Positions 9,076 through 17,115 of a DNA stretch of 64,000 nucleotides are shown piece by piece. Source of the DNA: Leptotrichia shahii (GTDB taxonomy: Bacteria; Fusobacteriota; Fusobacteriia; Fusobacteriales; Leptotrichiaceae). A model generated the notes under the pieces. That model was not told the origin of the DNA and did not search any database. It saw only the letters and a program-made list of their open reading frames with translations. Position 1 is the stretch's first letter; the number at the start of each line of letters is the position of its first letter. The stretch spans positions 682,001 through 746,000 of the forward strand of contig NZ_AP019827.1 of the NCBI RefSeq assembly GCF_008327825.1, written 5' to 3'. A program made the translations under genes and the position numbers.

Positions 9076-10344
9076 ATGGAAACAAAAAAAAGAGTAGAAT
9101 TATTAGCACCAGCTGGAAATATGGAAAAGTTAAAGACAGCCTTTCATTTTGGAGCTGATGCGTGTTTTGTTGGAGGAAGTGCATTTAATTTAAGGGGAAT
9201 GTCTTCAAATTTTAAAAATAAGGAGTTAAAGGAAGCTGTGGATTATGTTCATAGTCTGGGGAAAAAAATATATGTAACTTTAAATATTTTTGCACATAAT
9301 ACAGAAATTGAATATATGCCAAGATTTATAAAGAAACTTGATGAATTTGGCGTAGATGCAGTAATTGTAGCTGATCTGGGAGTTTTTCAGATGGTTAGGG
9401 AACATGCTCCAAATATGAAGATTCATGTAAGTACTCAGGCGAACAATACAAACTGGATGAGTGTAAAAACTTGGAAGGATATGGGAGCAAAAAGAGTCAT
9501 TTTGGCAAGGGAAATGTCACTTAAAGAAATCAAGACTATACGTGAAAAAGTGCCTGATGTGGAAATAGAGGTATTTATTCATGGAGCAATGTGTATGGCT
9601 TATTCTGGAAGATGTCTTTTAAGCAACTATTTTACAAATCGTGATGCGAACCGTGGAATTTGTGCACAGGATTGTCGTTGGAACTATAAGGTTATTGCAG
9701 AAGGGCATGAGGAAACTGGAGCTCATGATATTGTGGAAAATGAAGAAGGAACATACATGTTTAATGCTAAAGACTTGTGTTCGATAGAATTTATTGATAA
9801 AATAATTGAAACAGGGGTAGATTCATTAAAAATTGAGGGAAGAATGAAAAGTATTTATTATAACTCGACTGTTGTAAAACAATATAAGAGAGCATTAGAT
9901 AATTATTATTCTGGAAATTATAAATATGATCCTGATTGGCTGGCTGAGCTTAAAACTATTAGTCATAGACAATATTCAAATGGATTTTATTTAGGGCCTA
10001 CTTCTGAAAAGGATCAAAATTATGAAACTGGACTTTCTTATAGCCAAACTTATAGGCTTGTTGCAAATGTGCTAGAAAAAGTTGATGTGAACAAGTATAA
10101 GATTCAAATAAGAAATAAAGTTTTTGCGACTGAAACTTTGGAATTGGTTCGTCCAATTGGAGATGCTGTTAAATTTAAAGTGGAAAACTTTTTAAATACA
10201 AAAAACGATGAGTATCAAGAGTATGTAAATCCAAATACAATCGCTATTATTGAAACAGATGTGGAAATGGGTCCAATGGATCTCATTAGAATAAAACTTC
10301 CTGAAGGACAATCGGATAGTGATATGGATACATCAGAATTTTAA
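9076..10344 (+). CDS. trhP: U32 family tRNA hydroxylation protein, TrhP/YegQ type
   Basis: Members of this peptidase-U32-like family take part in prephenate-dependent 5-hydroxyuridine formation at the tRNA wobble position (E. coli YegQ/TrhP, B. subtilis YrrN/YrrO). The 422-residue product carries the family signature EVFIHGAMCMAYSGRC and the downstream cysteines in RGICAQDCRWNY, which match the metal-binding cysteine set. LLAPAGNMEKLKTAFHFGAD begins the barrel. A GGAG at 9058 lies rather far from the ATG. RlhA and UbiU are related, but the SGRCLLSNY form fits TrhP best. Activity here is inferred from homology. Confidence 0.85.
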   Translation: METKKRVELLAPAGNMEKLKTAFHFGADACFVGGSAFNLRGMSSNFKNKELKEAVDYVHSLGKKIYVTLNIFAHNTEIEYMPRFIKKLDEFGVDAVIVADLGVFQMVREHAPNMKIHVSTQANNTNWMSVKTWKDMGAKRVILAREMSLKEIKTIREKVPDVEIEVFIHGAMCMAYSGRCLLSNYFTNRDANRGICAQDCRWNYKVIAEGHEETGAHDIVENEEGTYMFNAKDLCSIEFIDKIIETGVDSLKIEGRMKSIYYNSTVVKQYKRALDNYYSGNYKYDPDWLAELKTISHRQYSNGFYLGPTSEKDQNYETGLSYSQTYRLVANVLEKVDVNKYKIQIRNKVFATETLELVRPIGDAVKFKVENFLNTKNDEYQEYVNPNTIAIIETDVEMGPMDLIRIKLPEGQSDSDMDTSEF

Positions 10345-10380
10345 TTATATTAAACAAAAAATTAATTATAATTTTAACAT

Positions 10381-10416
10381 AAAAAAAGCAATATGGATAA
10401 AAAGTATTGCTTTTTA
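10381..10416 (+). terminator. Rho-independent terminator after trhP
   Basis: AAAAAGCAATA pairs with TATTGCTTTTT across an 11-base loop, with a T tail. Confidence 0.8.
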
Positions 10417-10471
10417 ATTTTAAATAAATCTTTTATTTATTGAAAATTGTTGAAAAAAAAAGATAAAATAC

Positions 10472-10500
10472 TATACAAATCAAAAAAAATGAGTTATAAT
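10472..10500 (+). promoter_or_regulatory. Promoter for the two-component operon
   Basis: TATACA at 10472-10477, a 17-base spacer and a perfect TATAAT at 10495-10500. It leaves a leader of about 125 bases before the response regulator. Confidence 0.6.
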
Positions 10501-10635
10501 GATTTGTAAGGTTAATGACCTTTACTTTATGTCAAAATTTTAAAATTAGCTTGTTGGGGAAATTACTGAATAAGTGTTGAGAATTTCAAAAAATAAAGTA
10601 AAAAGAAAAATATTGGAACAGAAGTGGAGATAATT

Positions 10636-11316
10636 ATGAGAGAAAAAATATTAGTAATCGAAGATGATCCTAAAATTTCAAGACTACTTGAAATTGAATT
10701 AAAGTTTGAGGGGTTTGATGTATTTTTTGCGTACGATGGTAAAGAAGGGCTAAATATGGCTAAATATGGTTCGTATGACATTATTCTTCTGGATGTAATG
10801 CTTCCTAAAATGAGTGGAATGGAAGTCTGCAAAAGAATAAGGGAAACTTCGCAAGTACCTATTATTATGCTTACAGCTAAAGATGAAATTAGTGATAAGG
10901 TAGTTGGATTTGATTATGGGGCAGATGACTATATGACAAAACCATTTTCAAATGAAGAATTACTTGCTAGAATAAAAGCTCTTCTTAGAAGAACTAAAAA
11001 ATCAGTTGTTCATAAGGGAATATTTGAATTTGAAGATTTGACAATTAATTATTCTACTTATGAAGTGTTTAGAGATTATGGAAAGAATCTTATTCAGCTT
11101 TCAAAGAGAGAATTTGAATTGCTTGACTTTTTAGTATTAAATAAAGGGATTGTTTTATCAAGAGATAAAATTTTGGAAGAAGTTTGGGGATTTGATTATA
11201 TTGGAAATGACAATATTCTCGATCTGTATATTAAATATTTAAGAGATAAAATTGACAAGCCTTATGAAAGAAGATTTATTCAAACTGTAAGAGGAATTGG
11301 ATTTATTTTTAAATAA
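10636..11316 (+). CDS. OmpR/PhoB-type response regulator
   Basis: A 226-residue transcription factor with an N-terminal receiver domain. The acidic pocket is EDD (9-11), the phospho-acceptor is D53 in IILLDVMLPKMSG, and the switch residues are in MLTAKD and MTKPF. The C-terminal winged helix shows SKREFELLDFLVLNKG and ends in RRFIQTVRGIGFIF. A GTG at 10624 would add four residues, but ATG 10636 has a TGGAG ribosome binding site at good spacing. The kinase gene follows after 10 bases. The signal and target genes are not evident. Confidence 0.92.
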   Translation: MREKILVIEDDPKISRLLEIELKFEGFDVFFAYDGKEGLNMAKYGSYDIILLDVMLPKMSGMEVCKRIRETSQVPIIMLTAKDEISDKVVGFDYGADDYMTKPFSNEELLARIKALLRRTKKSVVHKGIFEFEDLTINYSTYEVFRDYGKNLIQLSKREFELLDFLVLNKGIVLSRDKILEEVWGFDYIGNDNILDLYIKYLRDKIDKPYERRFIQTVRGIGFIFK

Positions 11317-11326
11317 GGAGTAAAAA

Positions 11327-12898
11327 ATGAAAAATTTAAAATTAGAAGATCGTATTTCAGCAAATTACGCTCTTCTATTTTTGGTATTAATATTAGTTTC
11401 CAATATTATTTTGGTTTATTCGCTGCAAAAGCAGTCAAATAAAGTGCTGGAAGATTCAGCTAATGAAAAGTTAAAAGAGATAGATAGCTTTTTGGATAAA
11501 GTTGGAATCTTTTCAGATAAGACAAATGTGCTTACACTTGATTTTAATCCTGAAATCGTGGAAGGAAAAAAGGTAATTCACGTAAAGCCGTTTAATCCAG
11601 GAGAGGATAATTATTTGTATGTTTTGGAAATAAAGCAAAATAAGGATTCAATAATTCCAATTAATACAATTGGGGATACTGATACAGAAGAGGCTTCCAT
11701 GACTAATGAAAGTATGGTTGAATTGCTTGAAAGTTATAACTTGAAAAATAATGTTCCAAGCGGAAAGACAATAAATATTGAAAAAAATAAATATTTTGTA
11801 TTTAAAGTAAGCCGTGTAATAAAAAATTATAAATTCAATATCTATACTTTAAAGAATGTTACAAATGAAAATAAAATTTATAAAAGATTGGAATATCTTG
11901 TTATTTTGTTTACAATAATCGGAGTTGTTATAACAATTATTGTTTCAAAAATAATGAGCCGCAGAATTTTAAAGCCAATTAACAATGTAATAAAAACAGC
12001 GAAAAGTATTTCAACAGATGACTTGAGCAAAAGAATAGAAATACCAAAAGAAGAAGATGAGTTGCAGGATTTGACACTTATTATAAATGAAATGCTGGAT
12101 AGGCTAGAAACGTCATTTGAAAATCAGAAAAAATTTGTATCAGATGCTTCACATGAATTGCGGACACCACTTGCTATAATAAAAGGTTATGCGGAAATTA
12201 TACGAAAGCGTGGAACTACGGATATTGATATATTTGTAGAGTCAATTGATTCGATAATTAGTGAAACTGATAATATGCGTAATTTAATACAAAAATTATT
12301 ATTCTTGGCTAAAGGTGAAATTACAAAAATTAATACCAAGTTTACAGATATTGATGCAAATGAAATGGTTCATCAGATTCATTCTGATACAGTAGTTTCC
12401 ACAAAAACTCATAAATTTCATTTAGAAATTGGAGAAAATTATAAAATTAAGGGCGATGAAACATTACTGCAACAGGCAATTAGAGCCTTAATTGAAAATG
12501 CTGCAAAATATTCAGAGCCAAATACAGATATTTATATAAAATCTTTTATAAAAGATGGATTTGGGAGAATTTCAATTCGAGATGAAGGAGTTGGAATTTC
12601 TGATGAAGATGCAAAGAGAATTTTTGACAGATTTTACAGAGTAGACTTATCGAGAACAAAAGCGACAGGTGGAACTGGACTTGGCCTTGCGATAGTTAAA
12701 CGAATTGTAGAAATTCACAATGGAAAAATTGAAATTGATTCTAAAATAAATGAAGGAACAGAAATTTCAATTGTTTTACCTATTGGAAATACTGTTGTAA
12801 ATTTGCAGGAGGAAGTTAGCAAAAATATAAATAAAGAAAAAACTGAAAAGAAAAAAAAGGTTTTTGGATTTTTAAAAAAGAAAAATAAGAAAAAATAA
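11327..12898 (+). CDS. Sensor histidine kinase, HAMP type
   Basis: The 523-residue partner of the preceding regulator. TM1 (about 13-33) and TM2 (about 188-210) flank an extracytoplasmic domain of roughly 155 residues. A HAMP linker follows (RRILKPINNVIKTAKSIS), then the H-box SDASHELRTP with phospho-acceptor H276, the N-box ALIENAAKYSE and the G-boxes DEGVGIS and GGTGLGLAI. The last 30 residues are extremely lysine-rich, ending GFLKKKNKKK. This is unusual for the family and may help membrane or nucleic acid contact. The ligand is unknown. An AAGGAG box precedes the ATG. Confidence 0.92.
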   Translation: MKNLKLEDRISANYALLFLVLILVSNIILVYSLQKQSNKVLEDSANEKLKEIDSFLDKVGIFSDKTNVLTLDFNPEIVEGKKVIHVKPFNPGEDNYLYVLEIKQNKDSIIPINTIGDTDTEEASMTNESMVELLESYNLKNNVPSGKTINIEKNKYFVFKVSRVIKNYKFNIYTLKNVTNENKIYKRLEYLVILFTIIGVVITIIVSKIMSRRILKPINNVIKTAKSISTDDLSKRIEIPKEEDELQDLTLIINEMLDRLETSFENQKKFVSDASHELRTPLAIIKGYAEIIRKRGTTDIDIFVESIDSIISETDNMRNLIQKLLFLAKGEITKINTKFTDIDANEMVHQIHSDTVVSTKTHKFHLEIGENYKIKGDETLLQQAIRALIENAAKYSEPNTDIYIKSFIKDGFGRISIRDEGVGISDEDAKRIFDRFYRVDLSRTKATGGTGLGLAIVKRIVEIHNGKIEIDSKINEGTEISIVLPIGNTVVNLQEEVSKNINKEKTEKKKKVFGFLKKKNKKK

Positions 12899-13003
12899 AA
12901 GTATAGTTTGTTTGTTTAGTAATAAAACTAGATAAGAATTAGTAAATCTATTTTTAAATTTAAAAGTAGAAAATAAAAAAATAGAAAATAGAAAGGAAAA
13001 ATG

Positions 13004-14368
13004 ATGGCTAGAAAATATTTTGGAACTGATGGAATGAGAGGAGAAGCCAATAAGGACTTGACAATTGATTTGGTTACAAGTCTTGGACTTGCTCTTGGAT
13101 ATTATTTAAAAAAACATAGAAAAAAAGCTGGGAAACCCAAAATTATTCTTGGAACTGATACAAGAATTTCAGGATATATGATCCGTTCAGCACTTACAGC
13201 AGGATTAAATTCTATGGGTGTAAATATTGACTTTGTTGGAGTACTTCCAACTCCTGGAGTTTGTTATTTGACTAGAAAATTAAAAGCTGATGCGGGAATT
13301 ATGATTTCGGCTTCACACAATCCTGTAAAGGATAACGGAATAAAAATATTTAGTCAAAATGGTTATAAATTGCCTGATGCAGTTGAGGAAGAATTGGAAG
13401 AGTTAATGGAAAAAAAGGATGAACTTCTTGAAAAATATCAAGTTGCGGGAGATGATCTTGGAACGTTTAAATATGTAGAAGATGATATGAAAATCTATTT
13501 AGACTATTTGACTTCTACAGTAAAAACTAATTTTTCAAAATTAAGAATTGTAATTGATACTGCAAATGGTGCAGCTTATAGAGTAGCTTCAAAAGTTTTT
13601 CAAAATTTAGGTGCGGATGTTATTGTAATTAATAATATTCCAAATGGGAAAAATATTAACGTAAACTGCGGATCTACACATCCAGAGCTTCTTCAGGAAG
13701 TAGTTAAAGTCTACAAGGCTGATTTGGGACTTGCCTATGATGGGGATGCTGACAGATTAATTGCCGTTGACAATACGGGAGCTATTATAAATGGGGATTT
13801 GATTATTGCAATTATTGCTGAGTATATGCAACATAGAGGGCTTTTAAATGATAATAAAGTTGTGACTACTGTTCTTAGTAATATGGGATTTGAAAAATAT
13901 TTAGATGAAAAGGGAATTGGTCTAATTCGTGCAAATGTTGGGGATAGATATGTTCTTGAAAAAATGAAGGAATATGGATTAAATATTGGTGGAGAACAAT
14001 CTGGACATATTTTGATGCTTGATTATAACACAACTGGAGACGGAGTATTGTCATCAATTCAGCTAGTTGCAGCTATTTTAGAAAGCGGAAAGACTTTGCA
14101 TGAACTTGTAAAAGATATTAAATTATGGCCACAAGACTCAAAAAATATTTTAGTTGCAAAGGAGAAAAAGGCAACTTGGGAAACAAATAAGGAATTAATT
14201 GACTTTATTAAGGCAAAAGAGAAAGAAATTGCTGGAAAAGGTAGAATCCTTGTAAGAGCTTCTGGAACAGAATCTTTAATAAGAGTAATGGTTGAGGCTG
14301 AAAGCCAGGAAACTGTGGATAAATATGTGGAAGAGCTGAGTAAAAAAGTGGAAGAAACTCTTTGTTAA
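13004..14368 (+). CDS. glmM: Phosphoglucosamine mutase
   Basis: GlmM interconverts glucosamine-6-P and glucosamine-1-P on the route to UDP-GlcNAc for peptidoglycan and LPS. The 454-residue product starts ARKYFGTDGMRGEAN and has the phosphoserine loop GIMISASHNP (S104), the metal loop DGDADR, the sugar loop GGEQSGH and the phosphate loop RASGTESLIRVM. ATG 13001 directly precedes ATG 13004; the second is better spaced from AAAGGA. It sits about 105 bases after the two-component genes with no promoter recognised between. A terminator follows. Confidence 0.94.
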   Translation: MARKYFGTDGMRGEANKDLTIDLVTSLGLALGYYLKKHRKKAGKPKIILGTDTRISGYMIRSALTAGLNSMGVNIDFVGVLPTPGVCYLTRKLKADAGIMISASHNPVKDNGIKIFSQNGYKLPDAVEEELEELMEKKDELLEKYQVAGDDLGTFKYVEDDMKIYLDYLTSTVKTNFSKLRIVIDTANGAAYRVASKVFQNLGADVIVINNIPNGKNINVNCGSTHPELLQEVVKVYKADLGLAYDGDADRLIAVDNTGAIINGDLIIAIIAEYMQHRGLLNDNKVVTTVLSNMGFEKYLDEKGIGLIRANVGDRYVLEKMKEYGLNIGGEQSGHILMLDYNTTGDGVLSSIQLVAAILESGKTLHELVKDIKLWPQDSKNILVAKEKKATWETNKELIDFIKAKEKEIAGKGRILVRASGTESLIRVMVEAESQETVDKYVEELSKKVEETLC

Positions 14369-14400
14369 TGAAAGATAAAAAAGAATAAAAAATAATTATG

Positions 14401-14427
14401 AAACTGGGATTTTTTTCTCAGTTTTTT
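14401..14427 (+). terminator. Rho-independent terminator after glmM
   Basis: AACTGGG pairs with CTCAGTT (one G-T pair) over a T-rich loop and runs into six T. Confidence 0.7.
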
Positions 14428-14466
14428 AATTCTCTGGATATAAACTTATTTGCACCTTAAATAAAT

Positions 14467-14507
14467 AAAAAAAGCTGAACTCAAAATTTTAACCATTTTG
14501 AGACAGC
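14467..14507 (-). terminator. Rho-independent terminator of glnN
   Basis: Read on the minus strand, GCTGTCTCAAAAT pairs with ATTTTGAGTTCAGC (small bulge) around GGTTAAA and ends in seven T. It lies 42 bases past the glnN stop and converges on the glmM terminator. Confidence 0.75.
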
Positions 14508-14548
14508 CCCTAATTTTTTAAACTGCTTTGAGTTTTGTATTTATACTA

Positions 14549-16654
14549 TTATAATTTAAATAATAAGTCAGTATAAGTTGGGAATTTCCATAAGTCTTTA
14601 TCAATAACTTTTTCCAAATTATCGCAAGGAACTCTCAATGCTTCAAGTCCTGATACTAATTTTTCTTTTGCTAAATCAGTTTGTTTAGGTAAATCTTCTT
14701 CGTTTGAAACTCTTGCAATTTCTTTTTCAAGCGATTTTGTTTCTTTTCTTAATGCTGTCACATTTGACAAAACATCTTTTAACAATTCTTCCTGCTCTTT
14801 TATAAAGGCTTTTCCGTATTTTGAATTTTTTTCAATATGGTCTGCCAACAGGTTCGCAAATTTTAGAGCTGACGGCAGGATGTTTTTGTTTACAATGTCA
14901 ATGAATGTTCTTGATTCGATAGTAAGCTGCTTTACATATCTTTCAGCATAAGCGTTGTATCTTGCTAATGATTCTTGTTCTGACAACATTCCGATTCCGT
15001 CTACTAATTCCAGAATTTCTGGGTCAACCATTTTCCTAAGTGCTGTGTTTGCGGAAACTTCGTTTGTAAGTCCTCTTTTTTTGGCTTCCTTAACCCATTC
15101 TTCGCTATATCCGTTACCGTTGAAAATAATTCTGTGGTGTTTTTTGTAGGCATTTGCAATGATTTCATTTATTATTTTTGGTAAAGTTCTCTCTGTTGCT
15201 TTTTCAAGCTTTTCAGCATATTCAGACAGCACTTTTCCTACCACGGCATTTATTACCGCCGCTGTTGTTGCCGGAGTTGAGCTTGAACCTGGCATCCTAA
15301 ATTCAAATTTGTTTCCTGTGAAGGCAAAAGGTGAAGTTCTATTTCTATCTCCTGAATCCATGCTGAATGTTGGAAGCACATCAACTGACAAGTTTACTTC
15401 TGAAGCTTCTGACACAGGTGCATCTTTTTTGTTTGCAATGTTGTCTAAAATTGTTGTCAATTCTTCACCTAGGAAGATTGAAATAATTGCTGGCGGTGCT
15501 TCATGCCCTCCAAGTCTATGGTCGTTTGTAGCAGTTGCAGTTGAATATCTCAGCATTGGATAATACCTGTCAACAGATTCAATTACTGCAGATGCAAAGA
15601 TTAGGAAGTTTGTATTTGTCTTAGGATCTTTTCCAGGGCTAAACAAGTTCTTTCCGTCATCTGTTCCAAGCGACCAGTTGTTATGTTTTCCTGAACCATT
15701 TACGCCGTCAAAAGGTTTTTCGTGAAGTAATGCGACTAATCCGTGTTTTAATGCAGTTTTCTCGATTGTCTCCATTATAATCTGGTTCTGGTCTGAAGCC
15801 AAGTTTGCAACTGAAAACAATGGCGCTACTTCAAATTGGTTTGGCGCAACTTCGTTATGTCTAGTTTTTGATGGAATTCCTAATTTCCAAAGTTCCACAT
15901 CGACATCGCTCATAAAGTTTATAACTTTATCTTTGATTTTCCCGAAGTAATGGTCGTTCAATTCTTGACCTTTTGGTGCTGGAGCTCCGAACAATGTTCT
16001 CCCAGTCAGAAGTAAATCATCCCTTGCTTCAAACAATTCTTTTTTAACCAAGAAATATTCCTGTTCAACTCCAAGTGTGTTAAATACATGCTTTGAAGTT
16101 GTATTTCCCAATGCCCTTAGCACTCTTAAAGCCTGCTCATTTATATACTTCATTGTTCTTAGCAAAGGAACTTTCTTATCCAGCGCTTCACCTGTAAATG
16201 AAATAAAGGCGGTTGGAATATATAATGTAACTCCATTTTTATTTTCTCTTATGAATGGATATGAACTTGTGTCCCAAATTGTATATCCTCTTGCTTCAAA
16301 TGTGCTACGAAGTCCTCCATTTGGAAATGATGAAGCATCAGGCTCACCTTTTATCAAATTGCTTCCTGAAAATTTGTAAATTAATTCTTCACTTTCTGTT
16401 GGTTCCAAAAATGAGTCGTGTTTTTCAGCTGTCAAGTCTGTTAGCGGCTGAAACCAGTGGCAGTAGTGAGTTGCTCCCCTTTTAGTTGCCCAGTCTTTTA
16501 TCGCATTTGCAATTACTTCTGCAGCTTCTTTTGACAATTCTGTTTTTCCCAGTTGCGATGCTTTAAATTCTTTGAAAACTTCTTTGGAAACTCTTTTTTT
16601 AAGGTTGCTGTCTCTGAAGACATTTTCTCCAAAACTTTTCATAGCATTTTCCAT
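14549..16654 (-). CDS. glnN: Type III glutamine synthetase (GSIII)
   Basis: ATP-dependent ligase joining ammonia and glutamate to glutamine. The 701-residue length and the layout fit the GlnN/GSIII family of Bacteroidetes, cyanobacteria and fusobacteria, not GlnA (about 450 residues). Visible family landmarks are THYCHWFQPLT near residue 60, the glutamate-binding and metal segments GVEQEYFLV, RHNEVAPNQFEVAP and NGSGKHNNWS, and GGHEAPPAIISIFLG. The start has an AGAGG ribosome binding site. It is transcribed away from gltBD, so the two enzymes of the GS-GOGAT cycle share one divergent control region. A consensus promoter lies 219 bases upstream. No PII or GlnR gene is nearby. Confidence 0.95.
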   Translation of the reverse strand: MENAMKSFGENVFRDSNLKKRVSKEVFKEFKASQLGKTELSKEAAEVIANAIKDWATKRGATHYCHWFQPLTDLTAEKHDSFLEPTESEELIYKFSGSNLIKGEPDASSFPNGGLRSTFEARGYTIWDTSSYPFIRENKNGVTLYIPTAFISFTGEALDKKVPLLRTMKYINEQALRVLRALGNTTSKHVFNTLGVEQEYFLVKKELFEARDDLLLTGRTLFGAPAPKGQELNDHYFGKIKDKVINFMSDVDVELWKLGIPSKTRHNEVAPNQFEVAPLFSVANLASDQNQIIMETIEKTALKHGLVALLHEKPFDGVNGSGKHNNWSLGTDDGKNLFSPGKDPKTNTNFLIFASAVIESVDRYYPMLRYSTATATNDHRLGGHEAPPAIISIFLGEELTTILDNIANKKDAPVSEASEVNLSVDVLPTFSMDSGDRNRTSPFAFTGNKFEFRMPGSSSTPATTAAVINAVVGKVLSEYAEKLEKATERTLPKIINEIIANAYKKHHRIIFNGNGYSEEWVKEAKKRGLTNEVSANTALRKMVDPEILELVDGIGMLSEQESLARYNAYAERYVKQLTIESRTFIDIVNKNILPSALKFANLLADHIEKNSKYGKAFIKEQEELLKDVLSNVTALRKETKSLEKEIARVSNEEDLPKQTDLAKEKLVSGLEALRVPCDNLEKVIDKDLWKFPTYTDLLFKL

Positions 16655-16756
16655 AAATTTACCTCTTTCTTATTTTTCTATTTTTCGTTTTTTAAGATAT
16701 TTTAAGATTGAAAATGTGCTAAATTTTAAATAAGTATGAAATCTAACATAATATGA

Positions 16757-16776
16757 CAAGGGGTTAAGACCTTTTG
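16757..16776. repeat. Solo core of the dispersed repeat family in the glnN leader
   Basis: CAAGGGGTTAAGACCTTTTG is a hairpin nearly matching CAAGGGGTCTTGACCCCTTG at 31092-31111. No family ends are visible nearby. Confidence 0.5.
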
Positions 16777-16872
16777 TTTTTTTAGAGCATTTTTTTTAAT
16801 TCCAAATTTATGTAGTTTTCAATTTATAAAAATACACTTTTCCAAAACTCTTTCAAAACTTTCCATAGGCTT

Positions 16873-16901
16873 ATTATACAATGCGTAAAATTATAAGTCA
16901 A
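16873..16901 (-). promoter_or_regulatory. Sigma-70-type promoter for glnN
   Basis: On the minus strand: TTGACT (16901-16896), a 17-base spacer and TATAAT (16878-16873). This is among the strongest promoter matches in the window. Confidence 0.8.
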
Positions 16902-16988
16902 ATAAAAATTTTTATAATATTTTATATTTAGAAAGTTTCATAAATTTAATATTTATAGTATTTTTTTACATTTTAAAGCAGCAAATAT

Positions 16989-17001
16989 TTTGACAGTCAA
17001 A
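16989..17001. promoter_or_regulatory. Candidate operator dyad between glnN and gltB
   Basis: TTTGACAGTCAAA is a perfect 6+1+6 dyad lying 14-26 bases upstream of the gltB -35 box. It could bind a nitrogen regulator, but no known consensus was matched. Confidence 0.35.
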
Positions 17002-17014
17002 TTTTTTTTTATGT

Positions 17015-17043
17015 TTGCAAAATGATTTTGTGAAATGTATAAT
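17015..17043 (+). promoter_or_regulatory. Promoter for gltBD
   Basis: TTGCAA at 17015-17020, a 17-base spacer and a perfect TATAAT at 17038-17043. The leader then holds a 10-bp perfect stem, CTAAAATATT/AATATTTTAG, at 17060-17085, just before the GGAGG. Confidence 0.65.
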
Positions 17044-17115
17044 TGGTTCATCTATAAGGCTAAAATATTTTTTTTAATATTTTAGATAAAATCTAAAACA
17101 TTGGAGGTACAGACT

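Larger units (their letters stand above)
16655..17115. other. Shared control region between glnN and gltB
   Basis: No gene in 461 bases. It contains a near-consensus minus-strand promoter for glnN (16873-16901), a plus-strand promoter for gltB (17015-17043), a TTTGACAGTCAAA dyad at 16989-17001, a repeat-family core at 16757-16776 within the glnN leader, and a leader hairpin at 17060-17085. The long leaders on both sides leave room for regulation. Confidence 0.65.

Noticed and set aside
14480-14513. GGGGCTGTCTCAAAAT on the minus strand as an insertion sequence end
   Set aside because: No transposase or matching second end is nearby; the sequence is fully explained as the stem of the glnN terminator.
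14955-16485. Several open frames on the plus strand inside the glnN region
   Set aside because: They overlap the well-supported GSIII gene, lack ribosome binding sites and encode no recognisable protein; they are shadows of its codon pattern.
17101-17115. TTG at 17101 as the gltB start
   Set aside because: It would place the GGAGG box inside the gene and leave no ribosome binding site; TTG 17116 is spaced correctly after GGAGG.
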